47,728 nt of DNA from Phenylobacterium parvum (GCA_029977805.1 JAPOKE010000004.1:4007-51734); one strand, 5' to 3'. Positions 1 through 8,932 are shown, counted from the first letter of the stretch. Notes: a model not told the origin generated them from the letters alone. Made by a program: numbers and translations.

Positions 1-942
1 GGGCGTCCGCCCGACGGGCTCCGGCAGGGCGCGGATCTGGCGGGTGGCGGCGACGCCGTCCATCCGGGGCATGCGGATGTCCATCAGGATCAGGTCGAAG
101 CGCCCCGAGGCGGCGGCGGCCACGGCCTCCTCCCCGTCCTCGGCGGGCTCGGTGGTGCAGCCGAACATGCTGCAGAGGGTCTCGGCGACCATCCGGTTGG
201 TGGCGTTGTCGTCGACGACGAGGATGTGGGCGGCGCGGTCGGTGCCCTCGACCTCGGCCGGCCGCTCCGGCGGCCGGTCGGCGCGGAAGGCGAAGCTCAG
301 GGTCCCGCCCTGGCCCGGATTGTGGAGGGTCCGCGCCCGGCCGCCGAGGCGGCGCAGGATGTGGCGGCCCAGCATGAAGCCCATGGCGGCCTCGAGCCCG
401 AACATGGCCTCGATCTCGCGGACATCGAGTTCGACGTCGGCGTCGGCCCCGCCGGCCGGCGAGCGGACCCGCCCCTCGAGGATGATGTCCTCGCCGGACT
501 CGCGGACCCGCAGCATGGCCTCCACCGCGCCCCGCTGGACGCCGGACAGGGCGTGGGCGAGGAAGCCGTCGAAGACCTGGAGAGTGCGGTCGGCGTCGAT
601 CATGGCCGCGCCCTCGGGCGGACCATCGTAGGAGACGAGCAGGGTGACGCCCGAGCCGGCGAGCCGCTGGCGCCAGCGGTCATCCAGCCGGTCGACAAGG
701 TCGCGCAGCGCCACGGGTCCCGGCGTCAGCGCCAGGGTGTCGGACAGGGCGGCGCGGATGTCCGAGGAGGCGGCGGCGATCCGGCGGACCGACTCGGCCG
801 AGGCGGCGACGCCCTCGACGCAGGCCCGCGCGTCGGCGGGCGACAGGGGGCCGGCCAGCCGGGAGGTGAGCGCCAGGATGGAGTCCATCTGCTGGCGGAT
901 CTCCTGGGTCACGCGATCGAAGAGATAGTCCGGGGCCGACAT
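1..942 (-). CDS. Degenerate hybrid histidine-kinase-like protein with receiver domain (partial)
   Basis: The frame is open from ATG at 942 to the left edge, so only the first 314 residues are present. Residues 8-60 resemble a DHp helix, but the H-box reads TQEIRQQM where a kinase has SHEIRTPL, so Gln13 replaces the phospho-accepting His. The ATPase-like part (about 95-220) ends in a recognisable strand (GGTLSFAF), but the N-box Asn is replaced (FLAHAL) and the G1/G2 glycine motifs are eroded. A receiver domain starts near 235 (ILVVDDNATNRM) and keeps the acidic pair and Asp288 in MDIRMP. There is no signal peptide or membrane segment, so it is probably cytoplasmic. I infer a pseudokinase scaffold whose receiver can still be phosphorylated by another protein. 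The remainder of the receiver and any further domains lie outside the window. Confidence 0.75.
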   Translation of the reverse strand, partial: MSAPDYLFDRVTQEIRQQMDSILALTSRLAGPLSPADARACVEGVAASAESVRRIAAASSDIRAALSDTLALTPGPVALRDLVDRLDDRWRQRLAGSGVTLLVSYDGPPEGAAMIDADRTLQVFDGFLAHALSGVQRGAVEAMLRVRESGEDIILEGRVRSPAGGADADVELDVREIEAMFGLEAAMGFMLGRHILRRLGGRARTLHNPGQGGTLSFAFRADRPPERPAEVEGTDRAAHILVVDDNATNRMVAETLCSMFGCTTEPAEDGEEAVAAAASGRFDLILMDIRMPRMDGVAATRQIRALPEPVGRTP

Positions 943-985
943 GTCCTGAGATGAGCCTTCTGCCTCGCGCGGCATCCTGAGGGGG

Positions 986-1010
986 CAGCCTTTCCTTAAA
1001 GTTAAGGCTG
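986..1010. promoter_or_regulatory. Nested inverted repeat upstream of the kinase-like gene
   Basis: Arms CAGCCTT (986-992) and AAGGCTG (1004-1010) are perfectly complementary. Inside them lies a second perfect palindrome, CCTTAA-AG-TTAAGG (994-1007). The element sits 44 bases upstream of the start at 942 in a locally AT-richer stretch, so a regulator-binding site is a reasonable inference. It does not fit the CtrA TTAA-N7-TTAA pattern. Confidence 0.35.
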
Positions 1011-1030
1011 AAACAATCCCGGGCGATGCG

Positions 1031-1068
1031 CCGAAAGGAAAAGGGGCCCGCGGTTTCCCGCGGGCCCC
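1031..1068 (-). terminator. Intrinsic terminator after the first TonB-dependent receptor
   Basis: A perfect 11-bp stem (1043-1053 with 1058-1068) closes a TTTC loop. Read on the minus strand it is followed by TTTTCCTTTC. It lies 43 bases after the receptor stop codon at 1111-1113, which is the classic layout of a Rho-independent terminator. Confidence 0.75.
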
Positions 1069-1110
1069 CAGGGTCTTCCCGGACCCGGCCGGAGGCCGGA
1101 TCCCAGCGCC

Positions 1111-3882
1111 TTACCAGGTCTTGGAGACGCCGATGCCGAAGGTGCGCGGCTCGGTGTAGAAGGCGTTCCGGAACAGGCCCGAGGAGTCATCCGTCAGGTA
1201 GGTGTCCGTGATCGCTTCCTCGTCGGTCGCGTTCTTCACGAAGGCCTCGACCGACCAGCCGGTGTCCGGATTGGCCACCGAAAGGGTCAGGTTGACGTTG
1301 TCCCAGCCCTCGATCTTGTCCGGAACCGAGTTGTAGATCCGGGCGTAGCTTTCGGTCTGGTGGTAGTAGTCAGCCCGCGCCACGGCGGCCCAGCCATTGT
1401 CCATTTCAAGCGTGTACTGCGCGCCGAGCGACACGGTGAAGTGCGGCGCGTTCGGCAGTTCCTTGCCCTTCAGGTTGACCGAGACCCCGTCGTTGGCGGG
1501 GCCAAAGGCGCCGGCGCAGACCTGGAGCAGGGCGAAGGGGTTGCTGAGGTTGTTGGACACCGTCAGGGCCGTCGCCGCGGTGGCCTTGGAGACCACGCAG
1601 TTGGCGGCGTTGCTCGCCTTGACCGTCACCAGGTTGGGGTCGCCCTGGGTCCGGTCGAAGACGTCGATAGATGTGCCGCCGGTGATCTCGCTGTCGAGCC
1701 AGCCGATGCTCGCGTTGAAGCGCAGGGGCTGGATGGGGTTCCAGATGGACTCCAGCTCGATGCCCTTCACCTTGGCGTCGATGTTCTCGTTGATCGAGGT
1801 CCGGTTGACGATCTTCGACACCTGGTAGCCGGTGTAGTCGTACATGAAGAACGTGCCGTTCAGCTGCAGGGTGCCGTCCAGCAGGGTGTTCTTCGAGCCG
1901 ATCTCGTAGGCGTTGATGAACTCAGGCTCGAAGGTGGCGTTCAGGCCCGAGCAGTTCTGCGCGCAGGCCGGGTTCAGGCCGCCCGCCTTGTAGCCCCGCG
2001 AGTAGAAGGCGTAGATCAGCGACTGGTTGGTGAAGGAGAGTTCCGGCTTCCAGTCGAAACCGAAGCGGCCGGTCATTTCCTCGAAGTCGACGGCCAGGAC
2101 CGGGGGCGTTCCGGCGGGAGCGCCGAGGACCCCGACGCCCGGAGCGCCGAGCGCCACGGCGTAGTTCTTCTGCTCCTTCTCATCCTTGGTCCAGCGCAGG
2201 CCGAGGGTCCACTTGAAGTCTTCCATCATCTCCCAGTAGAGCTCGCCGAAGACGGCGGTGGAGGTGAGGGAGTAGGGCGCGTAGTTGTCGTAGTAGTTGT
2301 GGCCCGAGCGGTTCGGTTCCTTGTTCGGGTCAATGGCGACGCAGGGCGCGGCCGATGCGCAGTTTGCGTTACCCGTGCTCAGGAAGTTGTTCACCTGATA
2401 CCAGGCGGTGCCGGTGTTGAACATCACGTAGTAGTCACCCTCGGCCGAGAAGTCGAGGTAGAGGGCGCCGACGTTGAAGTTCAGCGGTCCGTCGAAGGAC
2501 GACTGCAGGCGAAGTTCCTGGCTGAACTGCTTGTTCGACGAAGCGGAGATGTCGCTCGTCGTGAAGCGGTTGTAGGCGCCGTTCTGCGGATCGTTCACGA
2601 CGCCGTTCGGGAACAGCGAGGGATAGATCGTGCTGGCGTAGCCGGGAACGCCCGCGAACACGTTGACCGGGTTCGGCGTGGTGTTGAAGTTCGTCGACGG
2701 CGTGTAGCGGTTGTAGTCCTGCCGGGTGTACAGCCGGGTCCGGGCCTGGTTGGTCAGCGAGGTCAGCTGCAGGTTCTCGGCCACGTCCCACTCGAGGTGG
2801 AGCTGGACGATGTCCGTATCGGCCCGGTAGATCGGGTCAAAGGTGGACTCGATGTCGCGCACGTCCTTGGACTGCATCTTGCCGGCGTAGGCGTCGCCGG
2901 TCTGGAAGCCGCCGAGGGCGCCGAAGAGGCCGCCCAGGGTGGCCTGGGAGTTCACGGTGCCGAAGACGTCGGAGTCATAGAGCGAGGTCGCCCGGCAGCC
3001 CTGGCTGAAAAGGCCGCGCTGGATCTGGCCGACGGGGGGGACCGCCGAAAAGGCCACGCCGTTCACATTGGCCGGGCCGAGGTCCTTGGAGCAGAACTGC
3101 TTGCCGATCCGCGAGCGGGAGTCGTCCTCGTGGAACTTGTCGTAGACGACGATGGCCTTGAAGGTGTCGGTCGGCTCGAACTTCACGCTGGCGCGGTAGC
3201 CGTACATGTCGCGGGTGTCCGCGTCATTGCCGGTGAAGGTGTTCTCGCCGTAGCCGTCGCGCTTCAGGTACGCGCCCGCGAGGCGAACCGCGAAGGCGTC
3301 GCTCAGGGGCACGTTGACCATGCCGCGAAGCTTGATCGAGTTGTAGTTGCCGTACTCGCCCCGGGCCATGCCCTCGAGCTTGTCGGACGGCTTGTTGGAG
3401 ATCAGGTTGACCACGCCGCCGGTCGCGTTGCGGCCGTACAGGGTGCCCTGGGGACCGCGGAGGACCTCGACGCGCTCGACGTCGTAGAACTCGGTCTCGA
3501 ACAGGTTGTTGGAGATCAGCGGGGCGTTGTTCAGGTGGATGCCGGTGCCTGCGTCGCCCGAGCCGGCCACAAGCTTGGAGCCGATGCCGCGGATCTGGAA
3601 GTTGTAGCCCGTGAAGTTCCCCTTGGAGAAGTTCACGTTCGGGATGGCGAGAACCAGGTTCGGGCCGCCGTCGATTCGGGACTTCTGAAGGGCGTCCTGG
3701 GAGAAGGCGGACACGGCGATCGGCACGTCCTGGATGGACTCGGCCTTCTTCTGCGCGGTGACGACCAGTTCCTCGATGGTGGCGCCTTCCTCGGCGGCGA
3801 AGGCCGAGGACGCCACGCCGGCGAGGGCGAGGGCCGAAGCGCCTGCAACGAGCAGGGCCTTCATTTGGTTGGACTTACGCAT
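1111..3882 (-). CDS. TonB-dependent outer-membrane receptor
   Basis: The 923-residue protein has a signal peptide (residues 1-29, ending ASSAFA), then a TonB-box-like segment (IEELVVTAQ) and a plug domain (about 45-160) with the conserved VEVLRGPQGTLYGRNATGG motif. A 22-strand barrel follows, and the chain ends in an aromatic residue (VSKTW), as outer-membrane barrels do. It imports a scarce substrate across the outer membrane using ExbBD-TonB energy; the substrate cannot be read from the sequence. There is no N-terminal STN signalling domain. Several paired cysteines in loop regions (for example NPACAQNC) suggest disulfide-braced surface loops. The start has a strong AGGAGG eight bases upstream. 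A terminator follows at 1031-1068. Confidence 0.93.
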   Translation of the reverse strand: MRKSNQMKALLVAGASALALAGVASSAFAAEEGATIEELVVTAQKKAESIQDVPIAVSAFSQDALQKSRIDGGPNLVLAIPNVNFSKGNFTGYNFQIRGIGSKLVAGSGDAGTGIHLNNAPLISNNLFETEFYDVERVEVLRGPQGTLYGRNATGGVVNLISNKPSDKLEGMARGEYGNYNSIKLRGMVNVPLSDAFAVRLAGAYLKRDGYGENTFTGNDADTRDMYGYRASVKFEPTDTFKAIVVYDKFHEDDSRSRIGKQFCSKDLGPANVNGVAFSAVPPVGQIQRGLFSQGCRATSLYDSDVFGTVNSQATLGGLFGALGGFQTGDAYAGKMQSKDVRDIESTFDPIYRADTDIVQLHLEWDVAENLQLTSLTNQARTRLYTRQDYNRYTPSTNFNTTPNPVNVFAGVPGYASTIYPSLFPNGVVNDPQNGAYNRFTTSDISASSNKQFSQELRLQSSFDGPLNFNVGALYLDFSAEGDYYVMFNTGTAWYQVNNFLSTGNANCASAAPCVAIDPNKEPNRSGHNYYDNYAPYSLTSTAVFGELYWEMMEDFKWTLGLRWTKDEKEQKNYAVALGAPGVGVLGAPAGTPPVLAVDFEEMTGRFGFDWKPELSFTNQSLIYAFYSRGYKAGGLNPACAQNCSGLNATFEPEFINAYEIGSKNTLLDGTLQLNGTFFMYDYTGYQVSKIVNRTSINENIDAKVKGIELESIWNPIQPLRFNASIGWLDSEITGGTSIDVFDRTQGDPNLVTVKASNAANCVVSKATAATALTVSNNLSNPFALLQVCAGAFGPANDGVSVNLKGKELPNAPHFTVSLGAQYTLEMDNGWAAVARADYYHQTESYARIYNSVPDKIEGWDNVNLTLSVANPDTGWSVEAFVKNATDEEAITDTYLTDDSSGLFRNAFYTEPRTFGIGVSKTW

Positions 3883-4080
3883 GCAACTCCTCCTGACGGG
3901 ACGGACTTTGGGGGGATCGCCGTCTCCGGTTTCGACGCCCGCGCGAAGGCGAGCCTGCCAGCGCAGTGCTGGTGATGTGCCGGATGTCAGGAGTCAGACG
4001 CACAAAGTCAACGGGCGCCCCTGCGTCAACCTGTCGCCGGGAACGCTCGTGACTGACACTGTTGCCGGAAAACACGGTAT

Positions 4081-4100
4081 TCCTGACTCATCTGTCAGGA
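4081..4100. promoter_or_regulatory. Perfect 7-bp inverted repeat between the two receptor genes
   Basis: TCCTGAC (4081-4087) and GTCAGGA (4094-4100) flank a 6-base spacer. The same heptamer GTCAGGA occurs again within the sequence at about 3988. The repeat is roughly 200 bases upstream of the receptor start at 3882 and 75 bases after the stop of the upstream receptor. It may be an operator or a transcript hairpin; no T-tract follows directly. Confidence 0.3.
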
Positions 4101-4135
4101 CACTGGGAATTCCGGTGATCAGGGGCGTCCGGTCC

Positions 4136-4163
4136 GGTCGCCCCCCGACCCAGGGGAGCGACC
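4136..4163 (-). terminator. Possible hairpin terminator after the interrupted receptor
   Basis: GGTCGC (4136-4141) pairs with GCGACC (4158-4163), with an inner CCCC/GGGG pairing. It begins 13 bases beyond the stop codon at 4176-4178. No T-tract follows on the minus strand, so it is a weak terminator candidate. Confidence 0.3.
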
Positions 4164-4175
4164 GGCCGGCGCAGG

Positions 4176-6896
4176 TCAGAACTTGTACTGCAGCTCGATC
4201 CCGTAGATCCGCGGCGGGGCCACCGAGTAGCTCTTGGTGATGCCCTGGACCTCGGGGGTGGTGGCGCCGGTGGCGGAGAGGATGTAGCCCGCCTCCCGGT
4301 TGCCGACGGCGCCGGCGTCGTAGCTGATGTTGTCCGTCAGGTTCTTGCCGTAGGCGATGATCTTGTAGCGGTTGTCCGCCGAGGTCCAGGTCAGGCGGGC
4401 GTCGATCTGATCCCAGTCCGGAGCCTCGGTGTACCACCGCTCGAAGACGGTGCCGTACTGCTTGTCACGCCAGAAGTAGCTGAGCGAACCAGCGAGGGAC
4501 CCCGCCTCGAACTCCCAGGTGTAGTTGACGTTCACCGCCACCTTGTTCTTGGCCGCGTTGGGCAGGGAGTTGCCCTCCAGGCTCTGGGTGCGGGTGTAGT
4601 TCACGCCCGCCGTGGGGGTGTAGGCGTCGACCGGGCAGGCGGTCACGCCGCCCGTGACCACGGCGCACTGGGCGAAGGTCAGCAGGGGCTTGGCCTTGGG
4701 ATCGACGGCGGTCGGGTCCACCGAGTCGACCGCCGTGCCCTCCTGGATCTCCGTATTGTTGTAGGAGTAGTTGAAGAGGATCTGGAGGTTGTCGATCGGC
4801 TGCCAGGTCGTCTCGAGCTCGAAGCCCTGCGAGATCGACTCCGGCACGTTGTAGAAGTCCGTGGCCGTGGTCGGTCCGGGACCGAAGGCCGGGACGGCGC
4901 CGGTGGACACCCGGGTGATCGGGATCTGCAGGTCCTTATAGGCGTAGTGGAAGAGCGCCATGTTGGTCTGCAGGGTCGGCCCGAAGTTCTTCTTCAGGCC
5001 GATCTCGAAGGAGTCCACCGTCTCCTTGTCCGTCGTCGGGAAGTAGCTCAGTACGGTGAAGATACCGATGTTGAAGCCGCCCGACTTGTAGCCCTTCGAA
5101 TACTTCCCGTAGAGCATGGTGTCGTCATCGGGCTTCCACTCGATGCCCGCCGTGCCGGTGACGGCCTCCCAGCTCTGGCGCTGCTTGCGGGTCGCAAAAC
5201 CCGTCGCGCGATCATAGGTGGTCGGACCCACCACGCCGGGCTTCAGGACGTCGCCCGAAGACACCACGCTGCCCAGCTGGGTCAGGTCGATGATCGGCGG
5301 CACGCCGAGGGCGGAGAAATCGCAGCCCGGGACGGCGAAGCAGGTGATCCGCACCGACTCCTGGCCCCACTTCTCATCGTGCGAGTACCGAAGGCCGAAG
5401 GTGGACTTGAACTGCTCCGTCATCTGCCAGTCGATCTGGCCGAAGGCGGCGTAGGACTCGGCGTTGACGTCGGGCCGGTTGTCAAAGCGGCGCGGCCCCT
5501 CGGTATGGTTGGGGCAGACCCCGCCCGTCTGGGCGCAGAGGAAGCCGAAGGCGAAGGGCCCGTTCCACTGGGTCTGCGCCTTGTTCTCCGTGTAGACCGG
5601 CTGGGTGTAGCGCTGCTTGAAGTAGTAGGCGCCCGCCACCCACTGCAGCGGGCTGTCGTTCGTCGAGATCAGGTTGATCTCGTGGCTCCAGAAGGCGTTG
5701 TCCTCCTGGTAGACGAACTTTTCGCTGGGATAGATGGTCAGCGGCCCGCGGGCCCCGAGGGCGGGAAGCGTGTACTGCTGGATCGGCGCCGCGCGGTTGG
5801 TGTCCGTCGTGCCTTCGAGGATGTAGTGATAGTGCACGCCGCCGGTCAGGTACTTAATGTCGAAATTGTCGGCGTGGTAGATCCACTCGTTGGCGATGGT
5901 CAGGGCCACCGGGAGGGTGACCTTGTAGGGAACCTGCCGGGCGATGGTCCATGGACTGTTGACGGCCGGGTTCTTGCAGCCGCCGGGGTTCAGGTTGACG
6001 ACGTTGGTCACGCCCGTGTTGATCGGTCCGGTGTAGCAGGCGAAGCCCTGGTTGGGCTGGGTCGCTCCGGGAGGCGAGAAATAGGTCGGCCACTCCTAGG
6101 GCGTCCAGGCCCCCGAGGCGGCGCCAGGGCCACCGGCGCCGTTGCGCCACTGGGTGCCGATGACCTTCAGCCAGGTCTCCAGCTTGTCATTGAAGTCGAT
6201 CTTGACCTGGAGCTCGGTGGTCCACTCGTTGCGGACGTTGCCCTCGTCGGGCAGGCCGGGGACAAGGTTGTCGATCCAGCCGTTGCTCTGGTTGAACCAG
6301 TTCCCCGACAGGCGGATGCCGACCTTGTCGTTGATCGGCAGTGAATAGGTGGCCTCGAGGCTTGTCGCCCCGTAGTTGTCGATGCCGAAGCGAGCTTCCC
6401 CGCCGGCCTCCTTGGAGGGACGCTTGGAGATGATGTTCAGGGCGCCGCCGATGGAGTTCCGGCCGTAGAGGGTGCCCTGCGGCCCGCGAAGCACCTCGAC
6501 GCGGTCAATGTACATGGTGGAGGCGCCGGCCCGGACCGCGAAGGTCTCGTAGATGCCGTCGGCGTAGTTCGCGACGGCCGCGTCGGCGGAGAGCACGTTG
6601 GTCAGTCGCCCGACCCCGCGCAGGGACACACGGTCCGTGGAGCTGTTATACTGCAGGCCCGGGGTGAAGTTGGTGATGTCCTGGATCGTGTTGATCCCGA
6701 TCAGGTCACGCTTGGCGGCCGAGAAGGCGGACACCGCCACCGGGACGTCCTGGAGGCTCTGTTCCCGCTTCTCCGCGGTGACGACCAGTTCCTCGATGGT
6801 GTTGGACGACTGGGCTGCGGCCGACTGTGCAATCCCCGTCAGTGCAAAGGCAGACGCAGATACGCACAGGATGCGCTTCAGGCTCGACGAACTCAT
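4176..6896 (-). pseudogene. TonB-dependent receptor interrupted by one in-frame amber codon
   Basis: Reading from ATG at 6896 (GGGGAGG upstream), residues 1-28 form a signal peptide and residues 30-160 a plug domain with VEVLRGPQGTLYGRNSIGG. The frame stops at TAG (6096-6098) after 266 residues. The same frame then continues without shift to TGA at 4176-4178, covering the rest of the barrel and a proper C-terminal aromatic end (GIELQYKF). If the TAG were a sense codon the protein would be about 906 residues, normal for the family. The downstream part could only start on its own from GTG at 6011 and would lack signal peptide and plug. A recent nonsense mutation is the simplest reading; a sequencing error is the alternative. 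Its N-terminus resembles that of the receptor at 1111-3882, so the two are paralogues in tandem. Confidence 0.85.
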
Positions 6897-7165
6897 GACT
6901 CGATCCTCCCCCCGGTGGAAACAGCCCGGTTTTGATGATTGTGTTTACTTTGTAAAATACTCCGGATACACCCTGAACGCGGGCTTACTATACATTACGG
7001 AGAGTTTATCATGGACCCTCCAAGTCAATCCGTCGAAACTCAACATTCTGTGAAGGTGAAGCGCAGCAAAACGAGCTGCATACCGCCCTTTCGGAAACGG
7101 GAATCCTTATCGGGTAAGGAAGTCCGCGTTTTTGCGTCGCAGCGAGACCGGGAGTATGGAGGCGC
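6897..7165. other. AT-richer intergenic region between divergent receptor and queC
   Basis: This 269-base gap is clearly less GC-rich than its surroundings and should hold the divergent promoters. It contains a 13-bp inverted repeat, TTTAC-TTT-GTAAA (6944-6956), about 50 bases upstream of the receptor start, and a TATAGT-like box on the minus strand at 6987-6992. Near queC there is a short hairpin, CCTTA-TCGGG-TAAGG, at about 7106-7120. I could not match a complete -35/-10 pair or a known riboswitch. Confidence 0.5.
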
Positions 7166-7888
7166 ATGATCCGCCCTGATCGCGCCCTCGTGCTGTTTTC
7201 CGGCGGGCAGGACTCCACCGCCTGCCTCGCCTGGGCCCTTGATCGCTTTGCGCACGTGGAAACCGTGGGCTTCGACTATGGCCAGCGGCATTCGGTCGAG
7301 ATGCGGCAGCGCACCCTTGTGCTCGCCCGGATCCGCGAGCGCTTCCCGGCCTGGGCCGAACGGCTGGGCCCGGACCACCGGCTGGACCTCACGGCCTTCG
7401 GGGCGATCGGCGACACCGCCCTGACCTCGGATCGGGCCTTCGAGATGGACGCCCGGGGCCTGCCCAACACCTTCGTGCCGGGCCGGAACCTGGTCTTCCT
7501 GACCTGGGCGGCCGCCCTGGCCGACCGCCGCGGCCTCGGGCGCCTGGTCGGCGGCATGTGCGAGACGGACTTCTCGGGCTATCCCGACTGCCGGCGGGAC
7601 ACCCTCGACGCCCTGCAGTCGGCGCTGAACCTCGGCATGGACCAGACCTTCGTCATCGACACCCCGCTGATGCGCCTGACCAAGGCGGAGACCTGGGCCC
7701 TGACCCTCGGCCTCGGCGGGCCGACCCTCGTCGACATCGTGCTCGAGGACACCCACACCTGCTATGCCGGCGAGCGGGGCGAGCGCCACCCCTGGGGCCA
7801 CGGCTGCGGGGCCTGCCCGGCCTGCGAGCTGCGCGCCCGGGGCTGGCGGGAATGGGAGGCGGCGGGGCGGCCCGCACTTTCCGCATGA
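7166..7888 (+). CDS. queC: 7-cyano-7-deazaguanine (preQ0) synthase QueC
   Basis: This enzyme converts 7-carboxy-7-deazaguanine to preQ0 using ATP and ammonia, the last step before queuosine-specific reduction. The 240-residue protein opens with the PP-loop pyrophosphatase motif SGGQDST (residues 12-18). It ends with four zinc-ligand cysteines at 199, 214, 217 and 220 (CGACPAC); the gap between the first and second is longer than in E. coli QueC. GGAGG lies five bases before the ATG. The stop overlaps the queE start (ATGA), and queD follows, giving a queC-queE-queD operon. Confidence 0.96.
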   Translation: MIRPDRALVLFSGGQDSTACLAWALDRFAHVETVGFDYGQRHSVEMRQRTLVLARIRERFPAWAERLGPDHRLDLTAFGAIGDTALTSDRAFEMDARGLPNTFVPGRNLVFLTWAAALADRRGLGRLVGGMCETDFSGYPDCRRDTLDALQSALNLGMDQTFVIDTPLMRLTKAETWALTLGLGGPTLVDIVLEDTHTCYAGERGERHPWGHGCGACPACELRARGWREWEAAGRPALSA

Positions 7889-8517
7889 GCTACGCCGTCA
7901 AGGAGATCTTCCTGACCCTCCAGGGCGAAGGCGGCCAGGCCGGCCGGGCGGCGGTGTTCTGCCGCTTCGCCGGCTGCAACCTCTGGTCCGGCCGGGAGGA
8001 GGACCGGGCGACCGCGGCCTGCAACTTCTGCGACACCGACTTCGTGGGCCTGGATGGCCCGGGCGGCGGACGCTTCGCCGGCGCCGGGGACCTGGCGGAC
8101 GCCATCGAAGCCGCCTGGCGGGGCGGCGCCGGGGACCGCCTCGTGGTGCTCACCGGAGGCGAGCCCCTGCTGCAGGTGGATGCGCCCCTGGTCGACGCCC
8201 TGCACGCCCGGGGCTTCAGCATCGCCCTGGAGACCAACGGCTCCCTGCCCTGCCCGCCCGGGATCGACTGGATCTGCGTCAGCCCCAAGGGCCAGGTCCC
8301 GGTGGTCCAGCGGTCGGGCAGTGAACTGAAGCTGGTCTATCCCCAGCCGGGCGTCGATCCCGCCGCCTTCGAGGGCTGGGCGTTCGAGCGGTTCCTGCTC
8401 CAGCCGATGGATGGCCCGCGCCTCGCCGAGAACACCCGGGCGGCGATCGACTATTGCCTTTCGCACCCCCGCTGGCGTTTAAGCGTCCAGACCCACAAGA
8501 CCCTCGGCATTCCCTGA
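7885..8517 (+). CDS. queE: 7-carboxy-7-deazaguanine synthase QueE (radical SAM)
   Basis: QueE contracts 6-carboxytetrahydropterin to 7-carboxy-7-deazaguanine with a radical S-adenosylmethionine mechanism. The 210-residue chain starts with [11 protein letters not shown], typical for the family. Its cluster cysteines are C31, C46 and C49, that is CX14CX2C, not the CX3CX2C of most radical SAM proteins; CX14CX2C is the variant known from Burkholderia multivorans QueE. The SAM-binding TGGEPLL motif is present. I chose the ATG at 7885 that overlaps the queC stop, because the longer open frame upstream lies inside queC. Confidence 0.95.
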   Translation: MSYAVKEIFLTLQGEGGQAGRAAVFCRFAGCNLWSGREEDRATAACNFCDTDFVGLDGPGGGRFAGAGDLADAIEAAWRGGAGDRLVVLTGGEPLLQVDAPLVDALHARGFSIALETNGSLPCPPGIDWICVSPKGQVPVVQRSGSELKLVYPQPGVDPAAFEGWAFERFLLQPMDGPRLAENTRAAIDYCLSHPRWRLSVQTHKTLGIP

Positions 8518-8540
8518 CCGCCCCGGCGGTCGACACCGAC

Positions 8541-8915
8541 ATGACCCAGCGACAGTACGAGATCACCAAGGCCGCGACCTTCGACGCCGCGCACTACCTG
8601 TCCGAGGGGCCGGAGCACCGGTCCTACAGGCAGCTGCACGGCCATTCCTTCCGGGTGGAGGCCTCGGTCCGGGGCGCGCCGGGCGGGCCCGTGGGCTGGG
8701 TCGCCGACCTCGCCGACCTCGAGGCCGACCTGCGCGCGGCGGCGGGCGAGCTGGACCACGGGCTCCTGAACGACAAGCCGGGCCTGGAGCGGCCGACCCT
8801 TGAGAACCTCTGCGCCTGGTTCGCCGACCAACTGGCGCCCCGCTATCCCGGCCTGTCGCGGATCAGGGTCTCGCGCCCCACCCTCGGAGAAAGCTGCACC
8901 CTGACCCTCGGCTGA
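8541..8915 (+). CDS. queD: 6-carboxytetrahydropterin synthase QueD-like
   Basis: QueD makes 6-carboxy-5,6,7,8-tetrahydropterin from dihydroneopterin triphosphate, the first committed step of the pathway whose next two enzymes lie just upstream. The 124-residue protein keeps the zinc ligands His18 (FDAAHYL), His33 and His35 (LHGHSF), the LDHGLLND segment and Glu117 (GESCT). The catalytic Cys that sits four residues before the HGH motif in E. coli QueD (CGRLHGH) is Tyr29 here (YRQLHGH), and no cysteine is nearby. Family membership is clear, but the chemistry may differ or use another residue. The ATG is 23 bases after the queE stop; no strong ribosome-binding site is visible. Confidence 0.88.
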   Translation: MTQRQYEITKAATFDAAHYLSEGPEHRSYRQLHGHSFRVEASVRGAPGGPVGWVADLADLEADLRAAAGELDHGLLNDKPGLERPTLENLCAWFADQLAPRYPGLSRIRVSRPTLGESCTLTLG

Positions 8916-8932
8916 AGACTCCTGAAGCCCTG

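Noticed and set aside
1360-3975. 871-codon open frame antisense to the first receptor gene
   Set aside because: Composition-driven shadow in GC-rich DNA; its translation is rich in Gly, Val, Arg and shows no family features, while the minus strand encodes a complete receptor.
6096-6098. Amber codon as pyrrolysine or programmed read-through
   Set aside because: No pyrrolysine machinery is seen and no stimulatory structure is evident; a nonsense mutation or base error is simpler.
7040-7165. preQ1 riboswitch ahead of queC
   Set aside because: A short hairpin is present but I could not fit the preQ1 pseudoknot consensus; only a covariance search could settle it.
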